Source: Candidatus Hydrogenedentota bacterium
GTDB taxonomy: Bacteria; Hydrogenedentota; Hydrogenedentia; Hydrogenedentales; CAILVY01
Assembly (NCBI GenBank): GCA_903837785.1
Contig: CAILVY010000051.1
Location: 48,166 to 112,165, forward strand
Length of the DNA stretch: 64,000 nucleotides
Direction: 5' to 3'
Shown here: positions 26,627 through 36,270 of the stretch, piece after piece
Layout: every line of letters begins with the position of its first letter
Numbering within the stretch: position 1 is the first letter of the stretch
Notes under the pieces: model-generated
Told to the model about the DNA's origin: nothing
What the model saw: the letters and a program-made list of their open reading frames with translations, nothing else
Databases searched by the model: none
Program-made: the position numbers and the translations under genes

Positions 26627-26731
26627 ATGGCCGTTGCGAAGAAAGCAGCTGCGAAGAAGCCCGTGAAGAAGGCCGCCGCGAAGAAGGCCGCCCCGAAGAA
26701 GAAAGCCGTTGCCAAGAAGGGCAAGAAGTAA
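26627..26731 (+). CDS. Tiny histone H1-tail-like Lys/Ala-rich protein, 34 residues
   Basis: ATG at 26627 with AAAGGAG (26614-26620) six bases upstream, stop TAA at 26729-26731. Of 34 residues, 16 are Lys and most others Ala, in AAKK and PVKK-type repeats (MAVAKKAAAKKPVKK at the start, VAKKGKK at the end). Such sequences resemble the tail of histone H1 and of bacterial H1-like proteins, and probably bind DNA or RNA by charge. A likely -10 (TAGAAT) is at 26571-26576. It stands alone, ahead of a structured RNA candidate, and a 210-base open frame in another phase across it is a shadow. Confidence 0.8.
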   Translation: MAVAKKAAAKKPVKKAAAKKAAPKKKAVAKKGKK

Positions 26732-27016
26732 GCTAGGCTAATCGGCTGACTTACCGGATAGTCTGAAGGACTTGGCGCCCAGAGCGAAAGCGCGGGCGCC
26801 CGGTGTAGTAGCGCGCCGATGAGGCGCAGCAGGGACAGGGCGGTTGCATCAAACCCCCGCCCACGTGGTGGCGGGTCTGCTGCGGCGCCGAGTCCTTCAA
26901 CTCCGGTGGGTTCAAGGCGGGGGGTGTGTCCAACGCAAGGCCCGCCTGACACGCTGGCAAACAGCACAAGTTAAGTGGGCCCACCACCGTGCGTGTGTGG
27001 GCTCTTCTTCTTTTCT
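26732..27016 (+). ncRNA. Candidate structured RNA downstream of the histone-like gene
   Basis: A 16-bp long-range stem joins 26764-26779 to 26884-26899 with a single G-U pair. Directly stacked inside it GCAGCAG (26826-26832) pairs with CTGCTGC (26877-26883), capped by a stem of CCCGCC (26856-26861) with GGCGGG (26870-26875). An alternative hairpin, GGCGCCC (26774-26780) with GGGCGCC (26794-26800) around a GC-GAAA-GC tip, competes for the outer stem. Further 3', GGCGGG (26916-26921) pairs with CCCGCC (26941-26946). The unit ends at a terminator (26977-27016). It does not match RNase P, tmRNA, SRP or 6S hallmarks. It may be a 3' UTR or an independent RNA. Confidence 0.55.
26977..27016 (+). terminator. 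Intrinsic terminator
   Basis: GGGCCCAC (26977-26984) pairs with GTGGGCTC (26997-27004, one G-U pair) and is followed by the pyrimidine tract TTCTTCTTTTCT (27005-27016). It would end transcripts that cover the histone-like gene and the structured RNA. Confidence 0.65.
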
Positions 27017-27171
27017 GCCGGTGACCCGCGCCGCCCCGCACCGGGGCCTTTCTCAACGCGGCCAGGGGGTGCGGCCGCCGCGCCGCAATAAAGGCCGCGA
27101 CGGCAATGTTCCGGCAAGGGAGGTACGCGTGATGCCGCGGGAGGGCGTGGCGCCTGCCCGGCGAATCGGTT

Positions 27172-27204
27172 TATAATTGCCCCTGCTCACACCGCGAAGG
27201 AGGT
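27172..27204 (+). promoter_or_regulatory. Promoter -10 and strong ribosome-binding site of the HtrA gene
   Basis: A perfect TATAAT lies at 27172-27177 without a good -35. AAGGAGGT at 27197-27204 is a perfect anti-16S match, six bases before a TTG start. The strong site probably compensates for the weak start codon. Confidence 0.6.
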
Positions 27205-27210
27205 CCACCT

Positions 27211-28584
27211 TTGAAAGCACGATGCCTTTGCCGAAGCCTGCTCCTGCCCGTGCTGCTGGCGCTGCTCGAGACGGGGTGTTTGTCCGTGGGCGGCACCCAG
27301 CGGGCCGTCCTGCACGCCAAGAACAAAGTGGCGCCCGCCATGGTCCACATCCGCCCGGTGAAAGAGGTGTTCTCGCGCGGCAAGCGCGAGGAAATCGTCG
27401 CCGTGGGCAGCGGATTCATCATCTCGCCCGACGGCTACGTGTGCACCAACGAACACGTGGCGGGCGAAACCAAGGTCGTGTACTGCGTGCTGAGCGACAA
27501 GAACGAGGTTGAAGCGGATGTGGTCGGCGTCGATCCGTACACGGACATCGCGGTGTTGAAGCTCAAGGTCAATCGCAGCCTGCCGTACGTGAAGCTGGGC
27601 CACTCCTCCAAACTCACCGCGGGCCAGATGGTGATAGCCCTGGGGAGCCCGCACGGCCTCGCGCGTTCCGTGTCGCTCGGGATCGTCAGCGTACCGGACC
27701 GGCATCTCGAAGGCGACGAAACCCGCGAGTCCCCGTTCAACAACTGGATTCAGACCGATGCGGCCATCAACCCCGGAAACAGCGGCGGCCCCCTGGTCAA
27801 TCTTCGCGGCGAGGTGGTCGGCGTGAACTCGCGCATGCTGCGCGGCGCGGAGAATGTCGGCTTCGCCATTCCCATCGATACGGCCCGGGAGGTCATCGAG
27901 GCCATCATCAAAAAGGGCCGCGTCGAGCGGAGCTGGATTGGCCTGTCCTTCCAGGAGATGCTCGCAAAGACCAAGGACCCGGCGCAGCAAGGCGTTGTCA
28001 TCAGCGACGTGGATCCGCTGTCGCCGGCCTTCGATGCGAAAGTCCAGGCCGGCGATGTGCTGCTCGCCGTGAATGGAAGGCCGGTCAACGCCCGCTTCGA
28101 GGAAGACCTGCCCGCCGTCCGGAAGACCATCACCGACCTGCCCGTGGGGGTCGAAGCCGAACTCACGCTTCTGCGCGGCGCGGAGAAGAAGATCATCGCG
28201 GTCAAGACGGAGGAAGGCCCGCAGATGAAGGGCAACGAGGTCGAGTTTCAGGAGTGGGGATTCACGGCCGCCGAACTCACCCCCGACATGGTGCGCCGCG
28301 CGCAACTGCCTTCGCGCAAGGGCGTGCTCGTCTCGGGCGTGCAGGTGGGCGGCGTGGCCGGGAACGCACACCTGCAGCAAGGCGACATCATCCTCAAGAT
28401 CGACGGCGCGGACGTGGCGGACCTCGCGCGTTTCGGAAACGCCTATCGCGAGCTGCTGCAAGCCAAGAAAAAGCTGATCATGCTGTTCGTCCGCCGTGGC
28501 GCGCTCACGCGGTACGTCCTTGTCAAACAGGAAAGCGCCGCCCCCGAAGCCGTTACGGAAGGAGGTTCCGGACATGCTGAGTAG
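27211..28584 (+). CDS. HtrA/DegP-type serine protease with two PDZ domains
   Basis: 457 residues, TTG start. An N-terminal signal (1-22) ends at Cys23 (LETGC); the Glu at -3 makes lipidation uncertain. The trypsin-like domain carries the full triad: His82 in TNEHVAG, Asp112 in YTDIAVLK, Ser191 in NPGNSGGP. Two PDZ domains follow at about 240-330 and 345-440 (GVVISDVDPLSPA, GVLVSGVQVGG). It is a periplasmic quality-control protease. The next gene, a paralogue without the triad, overlaps it by 11 bases. Confidence 0.94.
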   Translation: MKARCLCRSLLLPVLLALLETGCLSVGGTQRAVLHAKNKVAPAMVHIRPVKEVFSRGKREEIVAVGSGFIISPDGYVCTNEHVAGETKVVYCVLSDKNEVEADVVGVDPYTDIAVLKLKVNRSLPYVKLGHSSKLTAGQMVIALGSPHGLARSVSLGIVSVPDRHLEGDETRESPFNNWIQTDAAINPGNSGGPLVNLRGEVVGVNSRMLRGAENVGFAIPIDTAREVIEAIIKKGRVERSWIGLSFQEMLAKTKDPAQQGVVISDVDPLSPAFDAKVQAGDVLLAVNGRPVNARFEEDLPAVRKTITDLPVGVEAELTLLRGAEKKIIAVKTEEGPQMKGNEVEFQEWGFTAAELTPDMVRRAQLPSRKGVLVSGVQVGGVAGNAHLQQGDIILKIDGADVADLARFGNAYRELLQAKKKLIMLFVRRGALTRYVLVKQESAAPEAVTEGGSGHAE

Positions 28585-29947
28585 TCTGATGCTTCTTGCC
28601 GCCCTGTGCGGCGCGGACGAGTCCTTCTCGCAACGCATGCTTCAGGACGCTTACGCCAGGCTCACGCCCGCTGTGGCCCTTCTCGAGTTCTCTTCCGAGG
28701 TCACCGATCCCTCCACGGGCGAACCGGCCAAACGCGACGGCAACGCCCTTGCGCTGATCGTGTCCGAAGACGGCCTGGCGATGACGAACGGGCATCTTGT
28801 CCTGGAAAACAGCGAGCCCTTCAATCTGCGGGTAACCGTGGGCACGGGCGACGACAAGAAGAAGTATGAAGCCTCCTTGCTCACGAAGCCGGACGACTTG
28901 AATGTCGCATTCCTGCGCTTGAAGTCCGACACGCCCCTCAAGCTGCCCTATGTGCAGTTTGCCCCCGCGGCGGGATTGGCGCTGGGCGCCCCCGTCGCCT
29001 TCGTCGGCCTCCTGAATGAAGCGCTGGACTTCAAGCAGGCCATCCAGGTGGGGAGGATTGCCGCCGTGCTCGACAAGCCGCGCACGACGTATTGCCTCGA
29101 CCAGAACGTGCGTTTCGGATCCGTGGGCGGTCCGGTGATCGACACGGAAGGCCGCGTCGTGGGCGTGATCGGATTCGATCTCAGCCGCAACGAGGGCGGG
29201 GACATCTACGTGCGCAGCGGGCATCCGCTCATCTTCCAGACCGGCCTCTTTCAGAAGTACCTGGAGCATCCGCCCGTGGCGCGGGACACGAAGGCGCTGG
29301 AGGAACAAGGCTGGCTCGGCGTCTTCACCCAGCCGCTGGGCGACGACTTTGCGGAGTACTGGGGCCTGGAGAAGAAGGGCGGACTCATCGTCAGCACGGT
29401 CGTGCCCAACTCTCCCGGGGCCGAGGCCGGACTGCTCCCCGGCGATGTCATTGTCAATTTCAACGGCGTGCCGATCCAGTCCAAACAAGATACCGACGTG
29501 ACCGGCTTCACGAAGCTGGTGCGGGAGGCGGGCGCCGGCCAGGCGGTGGCCATCAAGCTGCTGCGGGACAAGCAACCGATCGATATCAAGGTCACGCTGG
29601 GCGCGCGTCCCCGCACGGCGCAGGATGCCGACGAATACGAAGACCCGGTCTTCGGATTGACCATCCGCGAGATCACGACCGACCTGCGCATCGCCCTGAA
29701 CCTCGCGGAGAACGTCAAAGGCGTGATTGTGCGGCGCGTGAAATCCGGGAGCGCGGCGCATCTCGCGAAGATCCGGCCCGGCGTCATCATCATGGCATTG
29801 GGCGACCAGCCCGTGGCCACCCTGGCGGACTTCAAGGCCGCCGTCGCGAAAGCGGTCGAGGCGAAACCCGCCGAAGTGCCAATCTTCGCGCGCATGGGCT
29901 CCGTAACCGGATTCTTCCGATTGCAGCCGCGCTGGAAGGCGCCATGA
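28574..29947 (+). CDS. HtrA-like pseudoprotease with two PDZ domains
   Basis: 457 residues from the ATG at 28574, with AAGGAGGT upstream inside the preceding gene. Same layout as its neighbour: signal peptide (1-13), trypsin-like domain, PDZ at about 245-345 and 365-455. His74 is kept (TNGHLV), but the expected Asp is Asn110 (LNVAFLRLK) and the nucleophile motif reads GSVGGP, with Val184 in place of Ser. It should not be proteolytic and may regulate or present substrates to the active paralogue. The following gene is coupled by an ATGA overlap. Confidence 0.88.
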   Translation: MLSSLMLLAALCGADESFSQRMLQDAYARLTPAVALLEFSSEVTDPSTGEPAKRDGNALALIVSEDGLAMTNGHLVLENSEPFNLRVTVGTGDDKKKYEASLLTKPDDLNVAFLRLKSDTPLKLPYVQFAPAAGLALGAPVAFVGLLNEALDFKQAIQVGRIAAVLDKPRTTYCLDQNVRFGSVGGPVIDTEGRVVGVIGFDLSRNEGGDIYVRSGHPLIFQTGLFQKYLEHPPVARDTKALEEQGWLGVFTQPLGDDFAEYWGLEKKGGLIVSTVVPNSPGAEAGLLPGDVIVNFNGVPIQSKQDTDVTGFTKLVREAGAGQAVAIKLLRDKQPIDIKVTLGARPRTAQDADEYEDPVFGLTIREITTDLRIALNLAENVKGVIVRRVKSGSAAHLAKIRPGVIIMALGDQPVATLADFKAAVAKAVEAKPAEVPIFARMGSVTGFFRLQPRWKAP

Positions 29948-30531
29948 GGCCTTTTCGGATGGGGCTCTGTGCGCTGGTGGCGCTGGCCACCGCCGGAACG
30001 GCGCCGGGATGCCGTGACCGCCCGGACGAGACGTCCCTTGTGAACGCCTATCATCTGGGCGAGGGATACCGCTGGGAGGAAGCGATGCCGATGGTGCGGG
30101 CCTACCTCCTGGCGCGTCCCGACAGCGCCCCCGGCCATTTCCTGTGGGGTTGCTGCTACCTGCACGGGCCGGCGCCCTTCCTGGAAATCGCCCGGGGCGA
30201 ATTGGAATACGCCCTGGTCCTCCTCCATCGTTCCCATGACCTGGGACCGCTCGGCGCGCTCCTGCGCGAAGCGCAATTCGAGGCGCAGATCCAGCTCAAG
30301 CTCGCCCTCGTCTACATGCGCCGCGCCCATCAGGCCATCAGCAACGGCATTCCGCCCCGCCTGGTGGATCAGCAGCTTGGAAATGCCCTGGAACATGTTC
30401 GCCTGGGCCGCGCCCTGGATCCCGGGTCGAGCACGCTCGCGGAAATGGAGCAAACGCTCAGCCGTCTGGGCAAGGGGACGCCGCAGCCTGAGCCGCGCCG
30501 CGAAGACCCGGCGGCCGCCCCGGCGCTGTAA
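29944..30531 (+). CDS. Small TPR-like, probably lipid-anchored protein
   Basis: 195 residues, ATGA overlap with the pseudoprotease stop. An N-terminal signal ends TAPGC (Cys23), a weak lipobox. The body is helical with TPR-like pairs (LVNAYHLGEGYRWEEAMPMV, YLLARPDSAPGHFLWGCCYL, ALEHVRLGRALDPGSSTLAE). It is probably periplasmic and works with the two HtrA-like proteins, since all three are translationally linked. The C-terminus is Pro/Arg-rich. No specific family was recognised. Confidence 0.75.
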   Translation: MRPFRMGLCALVALATAGTAPGCRDRPDETSLVNAYHLGEGYRWEEAMPMVRAYLLARPDSAPGHFLWGCCYLHGPAPFLEIARGELEYALVLLHRSHDLGPLGALLREAQFEAQIQLKLALVYMRRAHQAISNGIPPRLVDQQLGNALEHVRLGRALDPGSSTLAEMEQTLSRLGKGTPQPEPRREDPAAAPAL

Positions 30532-30553
30532 GGGGCGGCGCGCCGAAGGACGG

Positions 30554-32116
<1,563 letters not shown>

Positions 32117-32124
<8 letters not shown>

Positions 32125-32503
32125 TTTGACCTCCCAGAACTTTGTCCACCACGTCCCGCAGGACTTCCGGCGTAAATGGTTTGCGAATATAGGCGCGCAC
32201 GCCCTTCTGGATGAGGTCTTCCATGCGCGTCTTGCTGCCTTCCGTAGACACGACCACCACCGGGACCGATTTGAGCAGGTCCTCCTGCTGCATCAGGTTG
32301 ATCATCTCCACGCCGGTCATCACCGGCATGTTGATGTCGGTGAAGACGAGGTCCACCCACTGCGCCTTCAGCACCGCCAGCGCTTCCTGGCCGTTTGCCG
32401 CCTGGTGCAGCTCCCCCACCTGGACTCCGGCGATCGCCAGGGTCTTCGCTATCACCGCACGCACGGTTTCCGAGTCGTCCACAATCAGAATGTTGTACGC
32501 CAT
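32117..32503 (-). CDS. cheY: CheY-like response regulator (copy 1)
   Basis: 128 residues, a single receiver domain. ILIVDDSETVR holds the acidic pair, the phosphorylation site is the Asp of TDINMPVMTG (about residue 61), and VVVSTEG and RKPF supply the Thr/Ser and Lys switch residues. It lacks an output domain, so it acts by protein contact. It lies one base after the HDOD gene. Confidence 0.95.
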
Positions 32504-32504
32504 G

Positions 32505-33365
32505 TTAGGCCGCTCCTCCCGTCGGTCTGCGCTGCGCGCGGATCGCCTGTAATTCCGTCAACATCGCCGCGGTCACCTGTTCGGCCAGCGTGGCCTTCAG
32601 GCGCAGGCGTTCCGCCACGTCGGGGCCGATCCGGTAGTTCAGACCGTCCACCCCCACCCCCAAACCGCATTCGATGCTCAACATGTCCGCGGCATGCACC
32701 AGGTCGGCCGTCAACGCCTCGGCCCCGGCCAGTTCCGGGCTGTGGTGCCAGCGCACCACCTGGACAATGCCCTCCGGAAGCTGCCAGGACTCGAGGAGGG
32801 CCGCGCCGACCTCGGCATGATTGATGCCCAGCACGCGATCCTCGGCCGCCTCGAAGGAGATTTGCTCTTCGAACGCCACCTGCCGGATCGCCTCGCCATC
32901 CACCTCCAGGAAAGTGCCCAGCACGATCTTCCCAATGTCGTGCAGCAGTCCCGCGGTAAACGTATAGTGAGGCACGCTCACCCGGAGCCGTTTCCCCAGC
33001 TCCTCCGCGCCGATGGCCACGGCCAGCAAATGATCCAGGAGATCGTTCGCAGGCAAGTCATAGCCCTTGATGGGGCGGCTGGCGACAGGGAAGACCGCCG
33101 ATGCGAGCACGAGCTGCAGTATGCGTGCGGCGCCCAGCAGCACCCCGGCTTCCCGCAGCGAGCTGATTTGCCGGGGCCCCGCGAAATAGGCGGAATTGGC
33201 CAGCCGGAGGACATCCGCCGTCAGCGAGACATCGTACTCGATGGCTTTCATGATGTCGGACAACCCGGTGGTCTCCGATTGAATCAGCCGGATTGCCTGG
33301 GTGGCCGAGGCCGGCAGGGCCGGAATCGCGCTCACCTTGTTCAGAATCTCATCGCGACGGCTCAT
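32505..33365 (-). CDS. HDOD-domain signalling protein
   Basis: 286 residues from the ATG at 33365 (AAGGA upstream). It has the HDOD pattern: IPALPASATQAIRLIQ, DVSLTADVLRLANSAYFAG, ISSLREAGVLLGAARI, and LLHDIGKIVLGTF with an HD pair. The later NHAEVGAALLESWQLPE and VVRWHHSPE are typical. HDOD proteins are non-catalytic or weakly catalytic HD relatives that act in signalling. Placement inside a chemotaxis operon, between cheD and cheY, suggests it is an output partner. Confidence 0.92.
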   Translation of the reverse strand: MSRRDEILNKVSAIPALPASATQAIRLIQSETTGLSDIMKAIEYDVSLTADVLRLANSAYFAGPRQISSLREAGVLLGAARILQLVLASAVFPVASRPIKGYDLPANDLLDHLLAVAIGAEELGKRLRVSVPHYTFTAGLLHDIGKIVLGTFLEVDGEAIRQVAFEEQISFEAAEDRVLGINHAEVGAALLESWQLPEGIVQVVRWHHSPELAGAEALTADLVHAADMLSIECGLGVGVDGLNYRIGPDVAERLRLKATLAEQVTAAMLTELQAIRAQRRPTGGAA

Positions 33366-33381
33366 CCAGTTTCCTTTCCCC

Positions 33382-33861
33382 TCACGCCAGCTCGTATTCG
33401 CGCCCTGCCGACTTGATGATGGTTGCGCCGGTGTCCAGATGCACATACATGGTCCTGGCAACCGTGCCGCCGACGTCCTCGGCGGCAATCAGGATGTTGT
33501 TCTTCCAGAGAATCTTGCGCAGCACCACGTGATTGCGTTCGCCGATGCGGAAGGTGTTGCTGTCGTCCAGCAGCTTGGCCGCGCCCGCCACCTTCGCCAC
33601 GATGCGCCGGCGTTCCGCCCCAAGGTCGAACAAGGCCTGCATCATGAGCGGCACGCCCGTATCCGTGAACATGCAGGGATTCTGCACGGCCCGGGCCTCG
33701 TCGATCTTCGAGAGCGGCAGCATGCAGTGGATTAACCCCCCCACCTTGGCCTGCGGGTCGTAGAGGGCCAGCCCCACGCACGAGCCGAGCGAGTACGTGA
33801 CCAGCACGTCCTGCGGATTGCTCGAAATCTTCATCTCCGATATGCCAACCGTATACTGCAC
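33382..33861 (-). CDS. cheD: Chemoreceptor glutamine deamidase CheD (copy 1)
   Basis: 159 residues. It deamidates Gln residues in chemoreceptors and can interact with CheX/CheC-type phosphatases. Cys28 of LGSCVG, His45 of LIHCMLP and Thr22 correspond to the Cys-His-Thr triad described for Thermotoga CheD. AEDVGGTVARTMYVHLDTG forms the usual C-terminal segment. One of two cheD genes in the operon. Confidence 0.94.
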   Translation of the reverse strand: MQYTVGISEMKISSNPQDVLVTYSLGSCVGLALYDPQAKVGGLIHCMLPLSKIDEARAVQNPCMFTDTGVPLMMQALFDLGAERRRIVAKVAGAAKLLDDSNTFRIGERNHVVLRKILWKNNILIAAEDVGGTVARTMYVHLDTGATIIKSAGREYELA

Positions 33862-33918
33862 CTCAGTGCCTCCGACCGCAGGCTTCCGCGTTCATTCCAA
33901 CACTGCCCGCGTCCATTC

Positions 33919-34722
33919 TCACTGCTTCTGATATATCGAGGGCCGCACCACCCGGAACGGCCCGCTGCTGCCTGTCAGACTCTCGGAATGCCCCACAATG
34001 AAGTAGCCGCCCGGCTTGAGCAGACGATGCGCCTCCTGGACGATGCCCCGGCGAACGATCTCATCGAAGTAGATCATCACGTTGCGGCAGAAGATCACGT
34101 CGAAGGGCCCCTTCATGGGAAACGGAGGCGTCGAGAGATTCAGCCGCCGGAAGGTCATCAGGCGCTTCAGCGATTCATCCACGCCGTAGTACGTCTCCTC
34201 ATCGTCCTGAAACTTCGTGAAATACCGCTGCCGAATGGCCAGCGGCACCGGTTCGAGCCGGCTCTCGTGATACACCCCGTGCAGGCACCGCTCCAGCACG
34301 CGCGTGGAGATGTCCGAGGCCAGGATCTTCAGGTCCAAGCCGCCGCCGCGCAGACTCTCCGCGGCGGTGATGGCAATCGTGTACGGCTCTTCGCCCGTGG
34401 AACTGGCGGCAGACCAGATGCGGAATCGGGACTGGCCCTTCGCCTGCCATTGCGAAAGGACTTGCGCCAGGAAATCAAAGTGCTGAGACTCCCGGTAGAA
34501 ACTGGTCACGTTCGTCGAGATGGCGTCCAGCAAGTGAACCAGTTCTTCCCCGGAATCGTCGCCGAGCACATGTTGCAGGTAGTCTTTGTATTCCGAAATG
34601 TTCAGGGCGCGCATCCGTTTGGCCACCCGCGCCGACACCAGCGACACCTTCTGCGGGCCGAGCGTGATGCCGCTCTTCTCGTAAATGATTTCCCGGAACT
34701 TCTCAAAGACCCGTTGTTCCAT
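33919..34722 (-). CDS. cheR: Chemotaxis protein methyltransferase CheR
   Basis: 267 residues. It methylates Glu residues of chemoreceptors using S-adenosylmethionine. The small N-terminal helical domain (1-75) is followed by the Rossmann domain with IWSAASSTGEEPYTIAI (SAM-binding), ILASDIS, DVIFCRNVMIYF and YFIVGHSESL. It lies between the two cheD genes. Confidence 0.96.
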   Translation of the reverse strand: MEQRVFEKFREIIYEKSGITLGPQKVSLVSARVAKRMRALNISEYKDYLQHVLGDDSGEELVHLLDAISTNVTSFYRESQHFDFLAQVLSQWQAKGQSRFRIWSAASSTGEEPYTIAITAAESLRGGGLDLKILASDISTRVLERCLHGVYHESRLEPVPLAIRQRYFTKFQDDEETYYGVDESLKRLMTFRRLNLSTPPFPMKGPFDVIFCRNVMIYFDEIVRRGIVQEAHRLLKPGGYFIVGHSESLTGSSGPFRVVRPSIYQKQ

Positions 34723-34754
34723 GCGTTACCCTCACCACCGGGGTGGTTGCCCGC

Positions 34755-35255
34755 TCAGGGCTCCAGTGCTATCCAGTCGCTTTCCCGGAGCTGGTGCACT
34801 TTCAGCACCATGACGTGCCCCGTACGCGTGTCAAAGACCACCTTCCGCCCCATCTGGCCGCCGACGTCCTCGGAACACACCCGAATGCCCTTTTTGCGCA
34901 GCACGCTGCGGGCGACCTCGATGTTGGCCGGACCGACGGTCGCCTTGCGCAACCGCTGCGGCGCCGCTCCGCCGATAATCTGCGCCAGCAGCTGTCCTGG
35001 CTTCGAACCGTTCTTCTCCATCATGCGAATCAGCTCGGCGGTGGCCACGTTGCCGAAACGCGGCGTTGCCTCCTCGGGGCTCGCCGTGCTGGGCAAGAGG
35101 AAATGACTCATGCCGCCCGCCTTCCGGCGGGTGTCCCACAGGCAAACCGCCACGCAACTGCCCAAAACCGTATGGATGCTCACCGGCTGCAACGGGCAAA
35201 AGATGTAGCCCGGTTCCAGGTAATAACTGATCTTTTCGGGCAATCCGGTGCTCAT
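34755..35255 (-). CDS. Chemoreceptor glutamine deamidase CheD (copy 2)
   Basis: 166 residues. The catalytic Cys34 in VLGSCVAV and His51 in MSHFLLP are present. It differs from copy 1 by an N-terminal extension of about six residues (PGYIFCPLQP) and by a more basic middle part (PQRLRKATVG). Such paralogues may serve separate receptors or separate phosphatases. CheX copy 2 and CheY copy 2 lie just upstream. Confidence 0.92.
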   Translation of the reverse strand: MSTGLPEKISYYLEPGYIFCPLQPVSIHTVLGSCVAVCLWDTRRKAGGMSHFLLPSTASPEEATPRFGNVATAELIRMMEKNGSKPGQLLAQIIGGAAPQRLRKATVGPANIEVARSVLRKKGIRVCSEDVGGQMGRKVVFDTRTGHVMVLKVHQLRESDWIALEP

Positions 35256-35272
35256 GCGTGCCTGCCTGGGGG

Positions 35273-35644
35273 TTATGCACCCCCGCTCTTCGCGAGAACT
35301 TCCTGGATCTTGCTGACAATGGTTGCTGGTTCAAACGGCTTAATGATGTAATTGGAAGCGCCGGCCTTCAGCGCATCCAGCACCCGGCTCTTCTCCGCCT
35401 CAGTGGTAACCATGATGATCGGCATTGTCTTCCCGTTGGCCCGGATCGCGCGCACCGCGTCAATGCCAAGCATGTTGGGCATGTTCCAGTCCATCAGGAT
35501 GAGATCGTAGTCCTTCTGCTGCGTCGCGTTGACCGCATCCATCCCGTCGGAGGCCTGGTCCACTTCGGATATGTCGGCGCGGCTGAGGGCGCCGATCAAC
35601 ACCTTGCGCATCACCGCGGAATCATCCACCACCAAAGCTCTCAT
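35273..35644 (-). CDS. CheY-like response regulator (copy 2)
   Basis: 123 residues from the ATG at 35644 (AAAGGGG eight bases upstream). It has ALVVDDSAVMRKV, the phospho-acceptor Asp in LMDWNMPNMLG (about residue 53), VTTEAE and KPFEPATI. It is more similar in style to classical CheY than copy 1. It is flanked by cheX copy 2 and cheD copy 2. Confidence 0.94.
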   Translation of the reverse strand: MRALVVDDSAVMRKVLIGALSRADISEVDQASDGMDAVNATQQKDYDLILMDWNMPNMLGIDAVRAIRANGKTMPIIMVTTEAEKSRVLDALKAGASNYIIKPFEPATIVSKIQEVLAKSGGA

Positions 35645-35658
35645 GTGATTGCCCCTTT

Positions 35659-36138
35659 CTAGTGAAGCTTCTTGGCCATCTCGAAGGTCACGCGCAGCGT
35701 GAAACCCCCCAGGTTGCTGTTGAACGGAACTTCCAGCCAAACCGAACCCGTGGGATAGTCCACGTTGTAGCTGTTGCCGCGCACCACGGTCGGCAGGCTG
35801 AGATCAATGGGCTTTTCCCCGTCGACGCTGAGTTTGGCCTTCGCGCCGCCCGCCACGATGTTCACCATCTCCGCGATCGCGTCCGAAACCGTGTCATCCA
35901 CCACCTTGATTTCCGTGCCCAGCAGGCGGTTCACCATGTTGAGGGCGGTGTCCATCGGAAATGAGAGGGCCACCATGCCCCGCGCGGGACCGCTGAGCCC
36001 GATGAGCGCCATGATCTCCCGCGCGCTGCAGGCTTCCTTCGCCAACGCCACGTCTCCACGCACCGCCTTGGAACCCAGCATCGTCGAGAACAGGTCGTAC
36101 GTGCTTTCGATAAAGGGATTGATATACTCAACCTTCAT
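35659..36138 (-). CDS. CheX-like chemotaxis phosphatase (copy 2)
   Basis: 159 residues from the ATG at 36138 (GGAAGG about nine bases upstream); in-frame ATGs at 36159 and 36171 are alternatives. MKVEYINPFIESTYDLFSTM is the typical start of CheX. SDAIAEMVNIVAGGAKAKL carries the Glu and Asn of the phosphatase motif. It belongs to the CheX branch that dimerises to act on CheY-P. It pairs with cheY copy 2 directly downstream. Confidence 0.88.
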   Translation of the reverse strand: MKVEYINPFIESTYDLFSTMLGSKAVRGDVALAKEACSAREIMALIGLSGPARGMVALSFPMDTALNMVNRLLGTEIKVVDDTVSDAIAEMVNIVAGGAKAKLSVDGEKPIDLSLPTVVRGNSYNVDYPTGSVWLEVPFNSNLGGFTLRVTFEMAKKLH

Positions 36139-36208
36139 AAGTACCGCCTTCCGTGCCATCTCCACTGCCATGGAGAGGCTTCATACTCCCGATTCCGAAT
36201 CGCCATGT

Positions 36209-36229
36209 CCGCCGGCTGGAACCCGGCGG
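36209..36229 (-). other. Hairpin between cheA and cheX copy 2
   Basis: CCGCCGG (36209-36215) pairs with CCGGCGG (36223-36229) around a 7-base loop in the 132-base gap. No T-run follows on the minus strand. It may adjust transcript stability between cheA and the downstream genes. Confidence 0.4.
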
Positions 36230-36270
36230 CCCTTCGCCCATCACACAATACATGACGCGGCTTGGGAATT

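Noticed and set aside
26527..26736. Plus-strand frame of 69 codons overlapping the histone-like gene
   Set aside because: It reads the repeat in another phase, giving a Glu/Arg-rich product without a start site as good as the AAAGGAG before 26627.
26732..27016. RNase P RNA, tmRNA, SRP RNA or 6S RNA
   Set aside because: The conserved core sequences of RNase P, the tmRNA ends, the SRP GGAA-type tip with its flanks and the 6S central bubble were all looked for and not found.
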